A DNA stretch of 64,000 bases from Atopsyche davidsoni (lineage: Eukaryota > Arthropoda > Insecta > Trichoptera > Hydrobiosidae): the NCBI GenBank assembly GCA_022113835.1, contig JAILWY010000030.1, positions 1,612,001 through 1,676,000 of the forward strand, read 5' to 3'. The notes under the pieces were generated by a model. That model ran no database searches. It was not told where the DNA came from and saw nothing but the letters and a program-made list of their open reading frames with translations. Below, in pieces: positions 13,401 to 25,225 of this stretch. Position numbers and translations under genes: made by a program. Position 1 is the stretch's first letter. Each line of letters opens with the position of its first letter.

Positions 13401-13750
13401 TTGGCTATTGAAAATTGTTATTAAAAGAATAGTAATGCGTATTTTTAACTTTTCATTGAACAATCCTTTTTTTTATATCTCAAGAAAAATATGTTTAGTA
13501 AGTATGTTGAAACATTTTTAAAAAACTACGCTACTAAGGCAAGTGTTCTAAAATTGTATATATATTTTTTTGTTAATGCTAAGCATTTAAAAAATATTTA
13601 TATTAAGTGTTACAAACAAACCTCAGCCCCTAGCAACAGATTTATGTAAGAGATCCTAAATATATAAAATCACAAATTTAGCAACCTAAAATAATTTAAT
13701 AACATTAAATTGTCAAACTTTGCTTAGGGCGGAGGCATCACTACGCATAC
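10480..13750. other. AT-rich sequence with one moderately GC patch
   Basis: Mostly A/T-rich. A patch at about 12,510-12,760 is less AT-biased and has a 67-codon plus-strand frame, but the product is not recognised and no splice context supports it. It may be an old repeat. Confidence 0.4.
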
Positions 13751-13755
13751 TTCAC

Positions 13756-13872
13756 CCTACAACCACTTTCTGAATAGGAAGGAGGACGACCGGTCCGAGA
13801 CCGGAAGTCATCCATACAGCCTATTCCAGAGGCCTCACTGGTGGACCGGCCCAGGTCACAAGGGTAGAGGGT
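13756..13872 (-). CDS. Candidate internal exon, minus strand
   Basis: Product not recognised. The minus strand shows a pyrimidine-rich tract (TTTCTATCCCTTCCTT), an AG (GTACAG), 39 open codons and a good donor (AGG|GTGAAGT). The exon is 117 bases, starts and ends at phase 0, and reads in part GRSTSEASGIGCMDDFRSRT then GRPPSYSESGC. The balanced Ser/Gly/Arg/Asp composition and GC-rich third positions differ sharply from the AT-rich surroundings. The Ser/Pro/Tyr-rich end resembles a polar cytoplasmic tail or linker, but no domain is identifiable. A larger minus-strand exon candidate at 28.7-29.2 kb would lie upstream in the same direction; its phase 1 end does not join this exon directly, so an unseen exon would be needed, or they belong to different genes. 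Confidence 0.45.
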
Positions 13873-13879
13873 CTGTACG

Positions 13880-16485
13880 CACCCCATCATTAAGGAAGGG
13901 ATAGAAACGGTTTTTGTGTCCCCGGAGCAAAGTGAAATGTTTGCCAAAGTGTATAGATAAGACTTTATTAATTATGTGTGCTTTTTAAATTTTTCGGTAA
14001 ATTTATATCTTGCAATAATATCATATTTTTCTTTTAAGGAAAAATATTATATATATTCGACCGAAATATTTTAAATTCACCATTAACAACTTTTTTAATT
14101 TCTTTGATAAATGATACATCACATTTTAAAAAGCTGAAAATTAAAAATGCTTAATTTACTTCCGGCAAGCCTCTATTCATATATATACACACACACACAC
14201 ATACTGTTCATCATATGTCTGTATGTCAAACATCTTTTTAAAGCTGACAAAAACAATTTCAGTTTTTTTTAAACTTGCTAACAACTTTTACCACTCACAA
14301 AAAGAGTTTGCAGAAATTTCTACATTCAGTACCTTACAGCAAACAAAAAAAAGGTAGGCAAGATGTCGAAGCGGTCTATATTAATTTAATCTGAGTTGTT
14401 ATTTCTACTATATATACATATCTAGTTTTATACAGGTAAACCGCAAAAAAAACTGTATCAAATATTTTTCATCTTATACTGTAGCTTTTTTTTTGATTAT
14501 TGTGAGAAGTTCTAGAACATTTTCTATTTTAAGTGATTCAAAAACGCTTTTTAAATAAAAACGCCAAACACGCTTACTGTTTACAAAAAATACGTAGAAA
14601 TAACACTATATGTTTTTTTTACTAAATGCTTTTAGTCAATCAAATCAGCATTGAAATGATAAAAAAAGGTTAATTTCCCAAGATTCGAATCCGATATTCT
14701 ATCGGTCGGAAAGCATGGGGATTCACAACCGTGTCCACAATGGGGATTTTGGAACTACTGATAAAACAACCTCTTCAAGATCAATTAATTTACTAAAATA
14801 ATAATAATTTAAATAACAAATAATTTAATAAAAATATTTCACTTTTAATCTTAAGTAATTTTTCAGTAGGTCCAAAAAATGCAATTGGAAAAAAAAAGTT
14901 ATCTACCTAGTTGCAAATCCAGAATCTCATGAATAGTAAGCAACGCTTCAACTGCTCAGAATGAGGTGGCTTGTTTTCTGTTAAATGTGGTATTATATAA
15001 TAATCTCGGTAGAAGCGTCTGGTCCGCGAGGCCTCGGTCCTTCATCAATCCACTCACGTAAAACAAATATAACAAACCAATCTAATTATCGTTTGTCAAC
15101 AGAATTACCAACCCCACTTCATTGTGAACACGGCTTTAATTACTGAGAGGCATCCGTGATTATATAATCATCCTGATGAAGGGATGATAGTGGGTGTGTA
15201 ATTTAACACCTCGAATTCTTTATTCCGTTGTATTTTTTTTTAGATATTCTAAAATATAAGATAAGCTGTCGATTTAAACATGGTTGCTATAAAGTGGTAT
15301 TGTTAAATGTGTTCGAAGGTTTTGGCAGCCATTGTTATTAGATTTTTTGGGAAATCCTGTCTATCTGTCTATTTATCATAATAATCATGATCCATTTAAT
15401 CATTTAAGTTAATAATAAAGTTTTATTTTAAATATATTCATGCAATCTTAAGTTTTCCTGATAAAACTCCTAGCAATAACGCTGCGGGTCTCTTTAAAAA
15501 TGTATACTGAGTTTAATTTGGTTGTAAGCGGTTTATGGTCTGGCCACCGCCTTCCCGATTTGTAAATTATTTATCGGCGTAGTTTCTTCTAAACGTCCTT
15601 TCCTTAAAGAATATTTTATATGGAGTTTAAATAAGTAAAACCTTTTGCGGGCGGGACTGCCTGAATAATACGTAAGGGTGAAAAACTCAAAGTGGATTTA
15701 TTCATTATGGCCACTGATTTCTTAACTACGACAGACTGGTTTGATTTGTAACACTAATTCTATTCTAATTCAATGAATATGAACAGCTAATTACCCAATA
15801 GAACACTAACACTAACAATACATTCGTTTTTTGTTCACATTTGTTATTTGTTTCTACTATAAATTTGTATTTACATAATATGAAATGTATGATCACTGAG
15901 CGCTCCCGCATGAAAGGCTCGTAATGTCCAATATTATTGGACAGATCATTTTTTATTTATCAGAAAATATTGTGAGTCTATTCTTAAATGTGTTTCACAA
16001 AGAACGTTATTTTTGAGAAATGAAAAATTCTGAAAAAATCTGACATTTCTTTATCGGCAAATCGAAAAAACTCTTAAAAGTAAAGTGGATGGACCTCGAG
16101 GCTGGGTCCCGCGGGTCTCACTCCCGGCGGAGTAATAGTATTATGATACATTTTATCAGTTCAGTGAAAAAGTGTTGCTTAAAGTTGCAAAGGCATTGTT
16201 CGCATCCTTGTTTATTGTTTGAAATTAAAAAACTTGAACAATTGGGTTCGTTGTCCGTTGAAGAATTCTGACACAAACAAGAAAACTTTCTCAGTGAAAA
16301 ATATAAAAAAATATTTAATATATTGCTTAGTGTCACATAAGAAATAATTTCACCGAATATTCTATTATTTTTCTACTTACAATACTCATTTGCATGATTG
16401 TAATAATCATTGATAAATTCATTATACATTTTAAGTCTCCCAATAATTTCATCGGTTTTTATGCAACTTTTTGGCTGTCACACCG
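13880..16485. other. AT-rich sequence, nothing firm
   Basis: A/T-dominated with a short (CA)n tract near 14,185. Minor GC-rich spots near 15,010 and 16,090 have no coding or repeat signature I can support. Confidence 0.45.
14180..14202. repeat. Short (TA)/(CA) microsatellite
   Basis: ATATATAC runs into ACACACACACACAC. Simple sequence only. Confidence 0.9.
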
Positions 16486-16489
16486 GACA

Positions 16490-16760
16490 GCCCGTACTTT
16501 GAAAAGGCGTCCCCAAGAATTTTAATTATTTTTTAAAGCCGCGACGCCGGAAGTCGGCAAACTGTTGATTGTTTTAGTTGCCGAGTGTAATCAGCGAAAG
16601 TTTAGTTCGGACGGAGTTCAGATGTGTGAAGTTCGGCCGGATAATTTGGGCACAAACGTATCTAAAGCTACACACCCCCGCCCCCATGAGCCTACACACC
16701 CCCGCCCCACACGAGTTTCAGGTCATTTACTCGACTCGTTCCCTTAATCATTTATCGTCC
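16490..16760. other. GC-rich island with duplicated CACCC block
   Basis: About 270 bases of mixed GC-rich sequence. It contains two near-identical 20-odd-base blocks, each with CTACACACCCCCGCCCC, at 16,668-16,713. Such C-rich blocks match Sp/KLF-type zinc-finger sites. Overlapping open frames of 60 and 79 codons are not protein-like. I favour regulatory DNA or a small repeat. Confidence 0.35.
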
Positions 16761-16769
16761 GGGGCTAAT

Positions 16770-18940
16770 TTTATGTTATTACTTTGTCTCTGCCGGATAT
16801 TAACGACACCATTATAAATTAAATCTCTTTACAAATATACCATTCTAAGTTGTGTATAATTTGGGGGCCTGAAGTTTGCAGCAAAATATTAATTTGTTTT
16901 TCAATTTCTGAGAATATTTCCTCAATGTTCGTCATTATGAAACCACTAAAATCAAACATATATTTTGTTATAATTTGAGTTAATTTAATGAACCTGTATC
17001 GGTATAACCAAATTTATTTAGTACTGATATTTTTTTGCATAAGAATTTTTGAAACTGTTATATCCATCAATAAATGAAAATTTTTATATACGCACCACAA
17101 TATTTAGAATACTCAACGTATTCATGAAAAAATCGGCAATCTTTTTGCTAGCACATTATAAGCAAAAAAAATTCAATCATACCAGAATACATTATTTTTG
17201 TTAGCATAAGTGCTTATTTAAGAAAAAATATATCATTTTTACTCACGATAGAACGATTTAATAAGTGCCACTTCATTTAACACCAATAGTCAAACAGCTA
17301 AAATATATTATTCATGAGTGATTTCACCTTTCAATGGCATCTTTGTACTTGAGAAGAAAGACATGAAAAATAAATTTGCTTTTAAATTAAATGCTCAAAA
17401 ATATCTAAGCGTTTATACATTTTAGTATTTGCTTATACACTCACTACGTTTTAATGTGAAAATATATATTTTTTAAATATATTAAAGCACAAATTAAATA
17501 AAACATAGTCTACTGTTATATTCGAAGAAGTCATACCATTACTGCAAATAACGGCAAGAAGAGGTTTTACATAAAAGGTTTTTGAAAATCACAGAGACGC
17601 ACATGAAAACCGCAGTCGAACGCGAGAGGAGGAATCCATTTAAAGCTGTATTGAGATCGCTTTTCCATTTGGAGTCCGCCCCGACTTTTCCTGGCTTCTC
17701 ATATGAAGATCCGCCCAGACGTGACCTGAACTGTTAAAATTAACTGTCCTGAGGTATGAAATTCATAACCACTTTCAAGTAGGAGTACAAGGAAGTATTT
17801 CATATGGTTAATATAAAAGAAAGATTTATTTAACTATTTCATATATTGAATAAAAATAAAGGTTATATAATTTGAAGATTCCACAGTTTTATGGTTGATG
17901 CAATAAAGAAATAGGTTCATTTTAATTCTGTATAAAAAAAATATTTAAAAATACAATAAAGACGGTTTATTGACTTCATGTTTGTATTATTTGAATCTGG
18001 TTATATAAGTTTAGCGAGTTTTGATTTAAAAAATATATATATCTTGTTTGATAGTATGCAATATAAACAATTTATGGAAAAAAATTATGTACTCGTGTAA
18101 ATATTGGTAAATTGGAAATTTATAAAACGAATTGGCAGTACATGCCAAATTTTCAATCTAGTATTATAAATTATGTTGAGTTTTGAATATTAAATTGATT
18201 TACAATAATAATATTGAGGAAACGTTATGGGGAAAATAATGCTGGACTTAGATTAAGAAGTCCAAGTCTTCGTAGTGCTGTGTGATCTGGTGCAATATTC
18301 ATTTCATCTATAACCTCAGAAAATAAATATTTAATTTATTTCGAGATCAAATTTATTCAAAAATATGTACTCCCTTTGTTTCTGTTAGGAGGAATAATCA
18401 ACACACGGCACTCGTATTTACAAAGCGACATTTCACGCAAATAAATAAAAATTTGAAATAAAACAAAAACACGCGACGCGCGCCGGATCTTTGTTTTTGC
18501 ATATTTCGTATAGCAAAAGGAAATTCGTAAACATTTTTTATGTTGTTTTTCACAGATTGTATGGGAAGAAAGGACTCGTAGTGTTTACTTGGGGGGACTT
18601 TGTATAAGGAAAACTTGAAGCAAATCACTTATTTACCTCTCAGGTGGGCGGCGAACTCTTGGTACTTCAGGTAAACAACCGGTTTATTCAATTGTCGCTT
18701 AAATTGATATGAAGTATTCCATTGCCTTACTGGCTAAAATGCGATTTTGAGATTATCTCATAATTTTACAAAGTTGTGTGGTAATATTCAGTTTCGAAGA
18801 TTTCCATTTGACGCAAAGTTTACTTTTCTTTGATTCATATAAAGTACATTGTAAGTTCTCATTTGTTATATAATACAATACAGTAGGTTATGTATGTTTC
18901 GTAAATATTTTCAAGAAACCGATTCACACGTGAAACGACA
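16770..18940. other. AT-rich sequence, one weak exon-like frame
   Basis: Mostly AT-rich. On the minus strand near 17,733-17,580 a TTTTAACAG is followed by about 60 open codons starting FRSRLGGSSYEKPGKVGADS. No convincing donor follows, so I do not call a gene. Confidence 0.3.
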
Positions 18941-18944
18941 AGAA

Positions 18945-19035
18945 ATATTGTGGGTTGGATTTGAACCCATACCTTCTAGATGTTGGTGCTTTGTTGTATT
19001 TTCAATCAGTGTAGCTCCGTACCTGTTCAATAATA
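18945..19035 (-). mobile_element. Degenerate tRNA-derived SINE remnant
   Basis: On the minus strand a good polymerase III B box (GGGTTCAAATCC) is embedded in a T-arm-like stem (TGTGGGTT on the plus strand). Upstream, GGAGCTACACTGATTG may be a decayed A box. No target-site duplication could be defined. Confidence 0.4.
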
Positions 19036-19039
19036 TTTT

Positions 19040-20500
19040 CAAAAATGTATCCTACTTCAATTTTACTAGTATAAAAACTGATATGTTTACTTTCAATATA
19101 AGTATAGTGGTGGAAAAACAACCCTAAATAAACAGGGTGAAATACTCGAGTATATGTTTTAAGTATATAACGATTACATTCTGGTTCGATTTCTTCGCGA
19201 TTGTCGAAAATGTTTAAGTGCAAGACAGCAATGCCCAGAAGGTCATGGAGTCATTTTTATTCTAAGATTTAAATCAAATAATGCTTCTGAAATAAATGGA
19301 TTGACTGTTAATTACTATTAAACAAAATATAATTCGACGGCGGTTAACAGCAGACTTAAATTTATATAAATTATATATTGACGAAATTTATATGATAAAC
19401 ATATATTCTGAAAATAATAAAAAATAAATATTTTTCGTCGTCAAACAAAATAGTACTGTTAGGTTTTTTTGTTGACAAAATAGAAAATTTATGTATCCAC
19501 TCCCAATATTAGTGTTGTGGTAGAGAAAAATTCACAACAACCCCCAAAAAAAAACACGATGCAAAATTCAAAGGCGTCTTCAATAGTGTACTCCGACCTT
19601 CCCTTCCTCCCTTCATACCCCTAGTGACGCAGAATAGCTTTCCATCTTCCCAACTTTCGACGCATTCATAAACTCGGCAAGAATCAGATAAGTGAGGCCT
19701 CCGCCTTCTGAAGCTTCGATTTATAATCTATAAAAAGCTTCTACAGCGATAAGCCCGTGATATTAAATTAAATGCCTGGGAAAGTAAATTAGATCACAAG
19801 AATATTGTTGTTGCATTGAAAATTATTCAATGGAACTTTCGGGCAATGTTGATATTTGTACTGAATTATTCGTATTGAATCAATTTTTTTGTTGTTGTAA
19901 TATTGACCTTTTAAAGTTTATATTATCATTACAAATATAATCTGACGTAAAAAAATATTTATATAATAAAAGAAAAAAAAGTATGTGATATAATATTTTT
20001 ACAAGATTAAAAAGTTTCAAAGCTGTGATATTTGCCAAAGACCCTGGAGCAAAAAAATGCATAAATAAAAGAGAAGAGTGGATTAAATTTCTGTGTAGAA
20101 CAAAATACCTCAGAGGGGTAGGCTGTCGTTTACAAATGGGGTTCCGAGGATATTGCAACACTACTAATGGAGCGCGAAGTGACGCCAATCGTACGGCCAT
20201 CTTTAGATATTTGTAAAATTCAATTCTAACGGAGCACAACACCCAAAAAATGCTATATATATATACGAGATATATTTCTAATATCTTCAAAAAATATAAA
20301 GTATTTAAAAACACTTCAAGCAGGCTAATTAGTTTTTTTTTTTAAATTGGCAACATGGAGCGCTAATTAAAGAACTAGATACTATTTTTCCTTGAAAAAC
20401 AACAAAAAGCAATTGCCTTTAAAACCACAATGAGAATATTTTTCAAGACGCGTTAGAAAAAAAAATCCTCGCTCCGTGCCGGGTAAATAATTTAATAGAA
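19040..20500. other. AT-rich sequence, nothing recognised
   Basis: The 144-codon minus-strand frame at 19,880-20,314 is Leu/Tyr/Phe/Ile-rich and crosses runs of A and T. I see no splice bounds or domain and treat it as chance. Confidence 0.5.
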
Positions 20501-20504
20501 AACC

Positions 20505-20622
20505 TGTTTGGGATTCAGATAGCACCCTCGCCGGGCCAGGGACACTATTCCAGATGACCCGCGCAGGTATTTGAACCCTGGACACGCGTGTTAACAGAAC
20601 CACGTCCGCTGCTGGACTATTA
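20505..20622 (-). mobile_element. tRNA-derived SINE candidate
   Basis: The minus strand reads CAGCAGCGGACGTGG, then a B-box-like GGGTTCAAATACC, then a GC-rich body ending in CTGAATCCCAAACAGG. A tRNA-like head followed by an unrelated body is the layout of tRNA-derived SINEs. The A box is poor and no flanking duplication was found, so it is a diverged copy or a false match. Confidence 0.4.
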
Positions 20623-20763
20623 AATATTCACGCTAAGCACGCGATTGCCGAGGCTCCAGATTAGTTTGGGATCATAATGGGATGTACTCGTAATTAACGT
20701 GTTAAATTCGCATTGTTTTAATAATAATGAGCGGTGGTATATTACAGAAGCCGCTGAATATGT

Positions 20764-20811
20764 ACATATATATATATATATTTATTTTGTGTTTTTATAT
20801 ATATATATTAT
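20764..20811. repeat. Two short (TA)n tracts
   Basis: Two TATATA runs separated by a T-rich spacer. Confidence 0.85.
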
Positions 20812-21146
20812 AAATAAATATACTAGTACCTTAATAAAGCCCTACGATGTTAGCTAGGTTAGTTTAATAGACGAATCTTTTTCCGCAAAATATGGTCAAT
20901 TGCTTATCATTACTCTGATAGATTTAATATTATTACAATGTATAATATGTCGATCCAAGATAGCTAAGATATTTAAAAATTTAATAACAATTTTAAGCTT
21001 AACATTAAATTAGGTATCGCATATTTATTCACTTTAAAGTAATTCAAAAGTACATCATAATAATACGTCTGTCAAAACGCCAGTGCTTCTTTGTGAAATT
21101 CTTAACTTAAATAGTCAAGATAAAATTATGCAAACAACCTGTGCTC

Positions 21147-21201
21147 GCCCAATCCGCGCCCAATCCGCGCCCAATCCGCGCCCAACTCGCGCCAAACCCG
21201 C
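21147..21201. repeat. 11-bp minisatellite, five units
   Basis: Units of GCCCAATCCGC: three perfect, then GCCCAACTCGC and GCCAAACCCGC. Each perfect unit carries CCAAT. The decay toward one edge suggests expansion from the other. A GC-rich tail (GACGCCGGCC) follows. The open frames here are repeat artefacts. Confidence 0.92.
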
Positions 21202-21209
21202 TCCCGGAG

Positions 21210-22836
21210 ACGCCGGCCAGCGGGGAAATAAAGATAGCACTGGGAGAGAATGGAAAAGACAGCGAGAGAGAGGTACGATAATGGTTTTACGCTTATTACC
21301 TTGTAATAACAGAGACAATCCACTGGCGGAATGAGATGGCAACATTAAAATGAAATAAAAATAACAGTTCTACATTTAAAAATAAACTCTACAGCAGACC
21401 ACACCTGGCAACACCGTTGTGTTAAAATATATAGTTAAATAAAAATTAGGGACAGCGCTCCTTGTTTTAAAATTATTTTGATGTAAAAATTAAAATAAAT
21501 ATATAAAAATTGTTAATGTATGTGAGAAATACTTTTTTTTAACAAATAACACAGTTAATTTTTAATTAAAATAATCGTCCATATATATTTTAGTGCTTGG
21601 AGATAAATATGTATTTTACAACATCCTCCTGTATCACTCAATTAATTTTAAAAAATTTTAAAAATTTCATTTTTAAAAGGGATATTCAAAGTACAGCTGT
21701 TTCTGAAATTATAGGTTTATCTTCTGGTAAAGTTTTCAAGTTTTCAGTTGAGGGACTCGCCACTAGTCTCTAACGATTGATTTTTTAGAATGGAAAAAGT
21801 TTTAAACATTTTTTTTTTTAGCAAATAAGAGGAAGGAACAAAAAAAATGAAAAGGGATGTAAAGGAAGATAAAAATAGAATATTAAAAAAAATTAAATGT
21901 CATTTAATAACTCAAGAAATTAATTTAGTGATCATAAAAGCAAAGAATAAAATAAAAGAAATATTTTTATAATTTATAATCAAGGGATTATTATATTATT
22001 TAGCTTTGTTATAAATTTAACTAAACCACCTGTAATTTTTTTACAAATTATAAAGATTTTTAATTATGAAACATTTCAAGTCATTTAAAGGTGTTTAATT
22101 TTAAATATTTCATAATAACATAATATCCAAAAAAATATGTGCCACATGACACTGATCCTATTAAAAATATCTTTCAAGTTGAGTTACAAAATTGTATGTT
22201 TATTTCATAAATAAAATCCGCTAAATTTTTACTCGTTAGCGTTGCTCACAACGCTAAAAAAATCTCTCCCCGAATCCAAACCAACTTATCTGGGGTGGAT
22301 CGCATTAGCGTTTTACTTTCATAAAATATATATTTCCCACATTATCGCACGCCACTGGTGAGCTTCACTTATCGAAGTTAGCAGCGGAGGCGGCGCCTGG
22401 CGGTGACAGCCAGTGGCGTCTCGTGGCCCCATCTGGGATGAATATTTTCCCCGTACGGATAGAATTCAATTACCGCCCTACAAAACGGGAAAAATAAAGC
22501 TTTCTTCGGAATGAACCCGAGATCTTTGGCTGCGGAGATTGAAGATGCAGTATAGAGGAATTTATGGAGATAGTGGCCAACTTGCGAAGTTGTTTTTGAT
22601 AAAATTATCAAAATAAAATTACTTGCAAAAAAATCAGCTTTAATTATTAAAAAACTATAAAGCCAAAAAAAATTATGAAAATAAATAAAAAACGGCCAAA
22701 AATTAAAATATTTTTTTACATTGTGATACTTTTTGTTGCTTCATTTAGTATGCGACCAATTTTTACCTACAAAACTGTCATTACAATATCATTATTATTT
22801 TTACTATTTTAAATATTTTAATCGAAATTCTCCAAC

Positions 22837-22867
<31 letters not shown>

Positions 22868-23950
22868 TGCATCTGTCAATGAAAGTAATTTGTAGTCATT
22901 GTTAAAAAAAAAAATGTTTATTCAGTAATATTTATATAAACGTGGCCTAAAACGTATTTCCTCTCAAACACTTAATAATTTATCAAAAAGAGGTAAAACC
23001 ATGATGTGACTTTTCCATAGTTAAACTAATTATGATTTACTATCTTTTTACATTTGAGTAATGGACTGTTATATGCTATCAAAAGTTTTTGAATACGATT
23101 GAGTTCGGGGAATTGACAATATTGCCAAAAATGATGAATTATGTTATTTATCATTTCATTGTATAAAATTTTGTCAATTCGCAAGACAACGATGTATTTA
23201 TTAAATTGTGTTAATGTTCAACAATTGTATAATAAACTTTTAACACTAACGCTAGGTGTCTTTACTAAAAAAATTAAAACTTTTGGATTTTTAAAATATT
23301 TCTTACACATTGTTATATCTCCTTAGTTAAAACCAAATTACAACTCCTGAAAGCCACATACGGTATTGAATATGAGTCAGCAAAAATTCTGATTCAGTGT
23401 AACAAATTTGTTTGTTAGAGCTCGAATTTTATTCGTCCTCGATGGCGCTCTCTCTCACTTGAATAACTTAACTTCACAGCGAAAGTAGTGTCGGAAGATA
23501 TTCAGAATTATATTTTTTTAGGATGATTTATATAACAGGCCAAGCTTTTTCTCTCAGTCCACTCTAATTGGAAACCAGAGTGGGTCAGTGCTGGCAGCCA
23601 AGGACAGAATTGTCAAAAATTCTCTAAAAGAGTGTCGCTGAAAGTGAGCGTAACAAATGTGTGATATTATCGAATTAAATACATATGGATTAAAAAAATT
23701 ATAAACGCAAATTTACGTGATCGGATCTTTCTAGTCCATACAGAGAGTTGGCTTATACTTGACTTCTAAAAACGAAAGCTAAGATAAACGACTCAAAACC
23801 CAGGCCACCTTTCTGTTGTCGACTGGCAACCAGATGGAATTTATTTTTACTCTAAATAAAAAATATAAAATTGAGCGCAAATTATCCAACATTATGGAAA
23901 GTAGTGCAAAACCCTAGCGACATATGTTTTTCTCATATTTTATATCTGTT
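21210..23950. other. AT-rich sequence with one GC patch
   Basis: Strongly AT-rich. A patch at about 22,370-22,470 (GGAGGCGGCGCCTGGCGG) is GC-rich and contains GGCGCC but has no bounded exon. No mobile element recognised. Confidence 0.4.
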
Positions 23951-23959
23951 TATCCAGAT

Positions 23960-24372
23960 CAGGGGTTCTCAAACTCTTTTGGCCCACGGACCTCGTTTTC
24001 ATAGTCAAAACTTGCCCACGGACCCCCTTTCATAGTCAAAACTTGCCTGCGGACCCTGAGTGAAAAATTACATAAATTCATATTATAGACTAGTTGGTGC
24101 AAGTATCGACTCTATTGCGTTCCTGTATAAACCTGCCTGACTCACCGCGATGCCTGTAATTACTAGTATTTATTATAGTTTGCACCTGTCTATATTTATA
24201 TTTTACTTAGGACGTAAAAATCGCTAATAATGTATTCATTGTTATTTATTTTAACTTCCATATTAGTAAAAATGTGTCAATTTTTTTTTATTTTATATAT
24301 AACCTTGCGCGGACCCCCTGAATGATCCCAGGGACCCCTTGGGGTTCGTAGGGACCACTTTGGGAACCTCTG
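23960..24372 (+). mobile_element. Non-autonomous hAT element, complete
   Basis: 413 bases with terminal inverted repeats CAGGGGTTCTCAAA and TTTGGGAACCTCTG (12 of 14 matching). It is flanked on both sides by the 8-bp duplication ATCCAGAT, the size made by hAT transposases. The interior repeats CCCACGGACC and CATAGTCAAAACTTGCC and has no coding capacity, so it would need a transposase in trans. The shorter copy at 61.3 kb is the same family in inverse orientation. Confidence 0.93.
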
Positions 24373-24497
24373 ATCCAGATGAATTACTAAAATTGACAAT
24401 ATATAGCTTTTTTTACTTGTAAGCAATATTTACTTTGAAATTTCATGATAAATTGCAAACAGGGTAGTTTCAATTAGATAGGTGCAAGTCCAATAAA

Positions 24498-24687
24498 AAA
24501 ACATCATGCCACAGACCCGGGCATTGCGCTGGGAGTGAAGGACCGGCGTCGTGACGTCACGCCGGATCACACGGGGAGTGCACTTGGCGCCCGAGCACTG
24601 ATCCGCCGCATGATGGACGGCGACGCGCCAGGATTGATCGGAGCCACTTGCGGCAAATCAGCCATGAAGCGGCGCGTCCGTGTAGCG
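24498..24687. other. GC-rich patch of unknown origin, interrupted by an hAT
   Basis: About 180 bases far richer in GC than the surroundings, containing the palindrome GTGACGTCAC (a full CRE-type TGACGTCA). The overlapping open frames on both strands are Arg/Gly/Asp-rich because of GC content. A 9-bp direct repeat TCCAATAAA sits at 24,489-24,497 and at 25,216-25,224, beyond the nested hAT. It may be the duplication of an older outer element of about 230 bases, or chance. Confidence 0.4.
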
Positions 24688-25168
24688 CAAAGGTTCCCAA
24701 AGTGGTCAATATCGACCACTTTGGGAACGATTCTGCCCTGCGAGGGTTCGATGACAGCAAAAAATTTAATTGGGGGTCCACGAACTGTTTATAGGGGTCT
24801 ACAAGAGTGGATCCCATTGGCTATGTTGGCCACGATATTTTCGACGATATGCACGTTGAGTTAACACAACTGAACGACTATTTTCAATGCACAGCGGCAC
24901 TATTTCGGCGCGTTGTTTCAGTGTGAAGCATAGTTAAAATTGTATTGAATTATTGTTTCAAAACATGTTTATTCAAGTCAATCGGTTGATAAATGTCAAA
25001 GATATTCAATGTTTACATACCGACATAAAATATGACACACCCTGTATATCAGATGTCTAAAATATGTTTGAAGTTGACGAAAAATTAAATAATAGCAAAA
25101 CAGGGGTCTACGAAAAACAGGAAAACTCGACAAGGGGTCGAAGGGATAAAATAGTTTGAGAACCTATG
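24688..25168 (+). mobile_element. Second non-autonomous hAT element, complete
   Basis: 481 bases with ends CAAAGGTTCCCAAA and GTTTGAGAACCTATG, and the 8-bp duplication GTGTAGCG on both sides. Just inside the left end is the palindromic block GTGGTCAATATCGACCAC. A weak match to the first hAT is limited to the termini and to phrases such as GGGGTCTACGA. No intact transposase. Confidence 0.92.
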
Positions 25169-25225
25169 GTGTAGCGAATTGACACATCGATGACTATGCG
25201 CATTAGTATCAAACATCCAATAAAG

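Noticed and set aside
14680..14730. GATTCGAATCC resembling a B box
   Set aside because: The core is itself near-palindromic and no other tRNA part is present.
19880..20314. 144-codon minus-strand frame
   Set aside because: Same AT-driven composition. It crosses A and T runs and a TATATA tract.
24535..24864. 109-codon plus-strand frame
   Set aside because: It spans the junction between the GC-rich patch and the nested hAT, so it cannot be an original gene.
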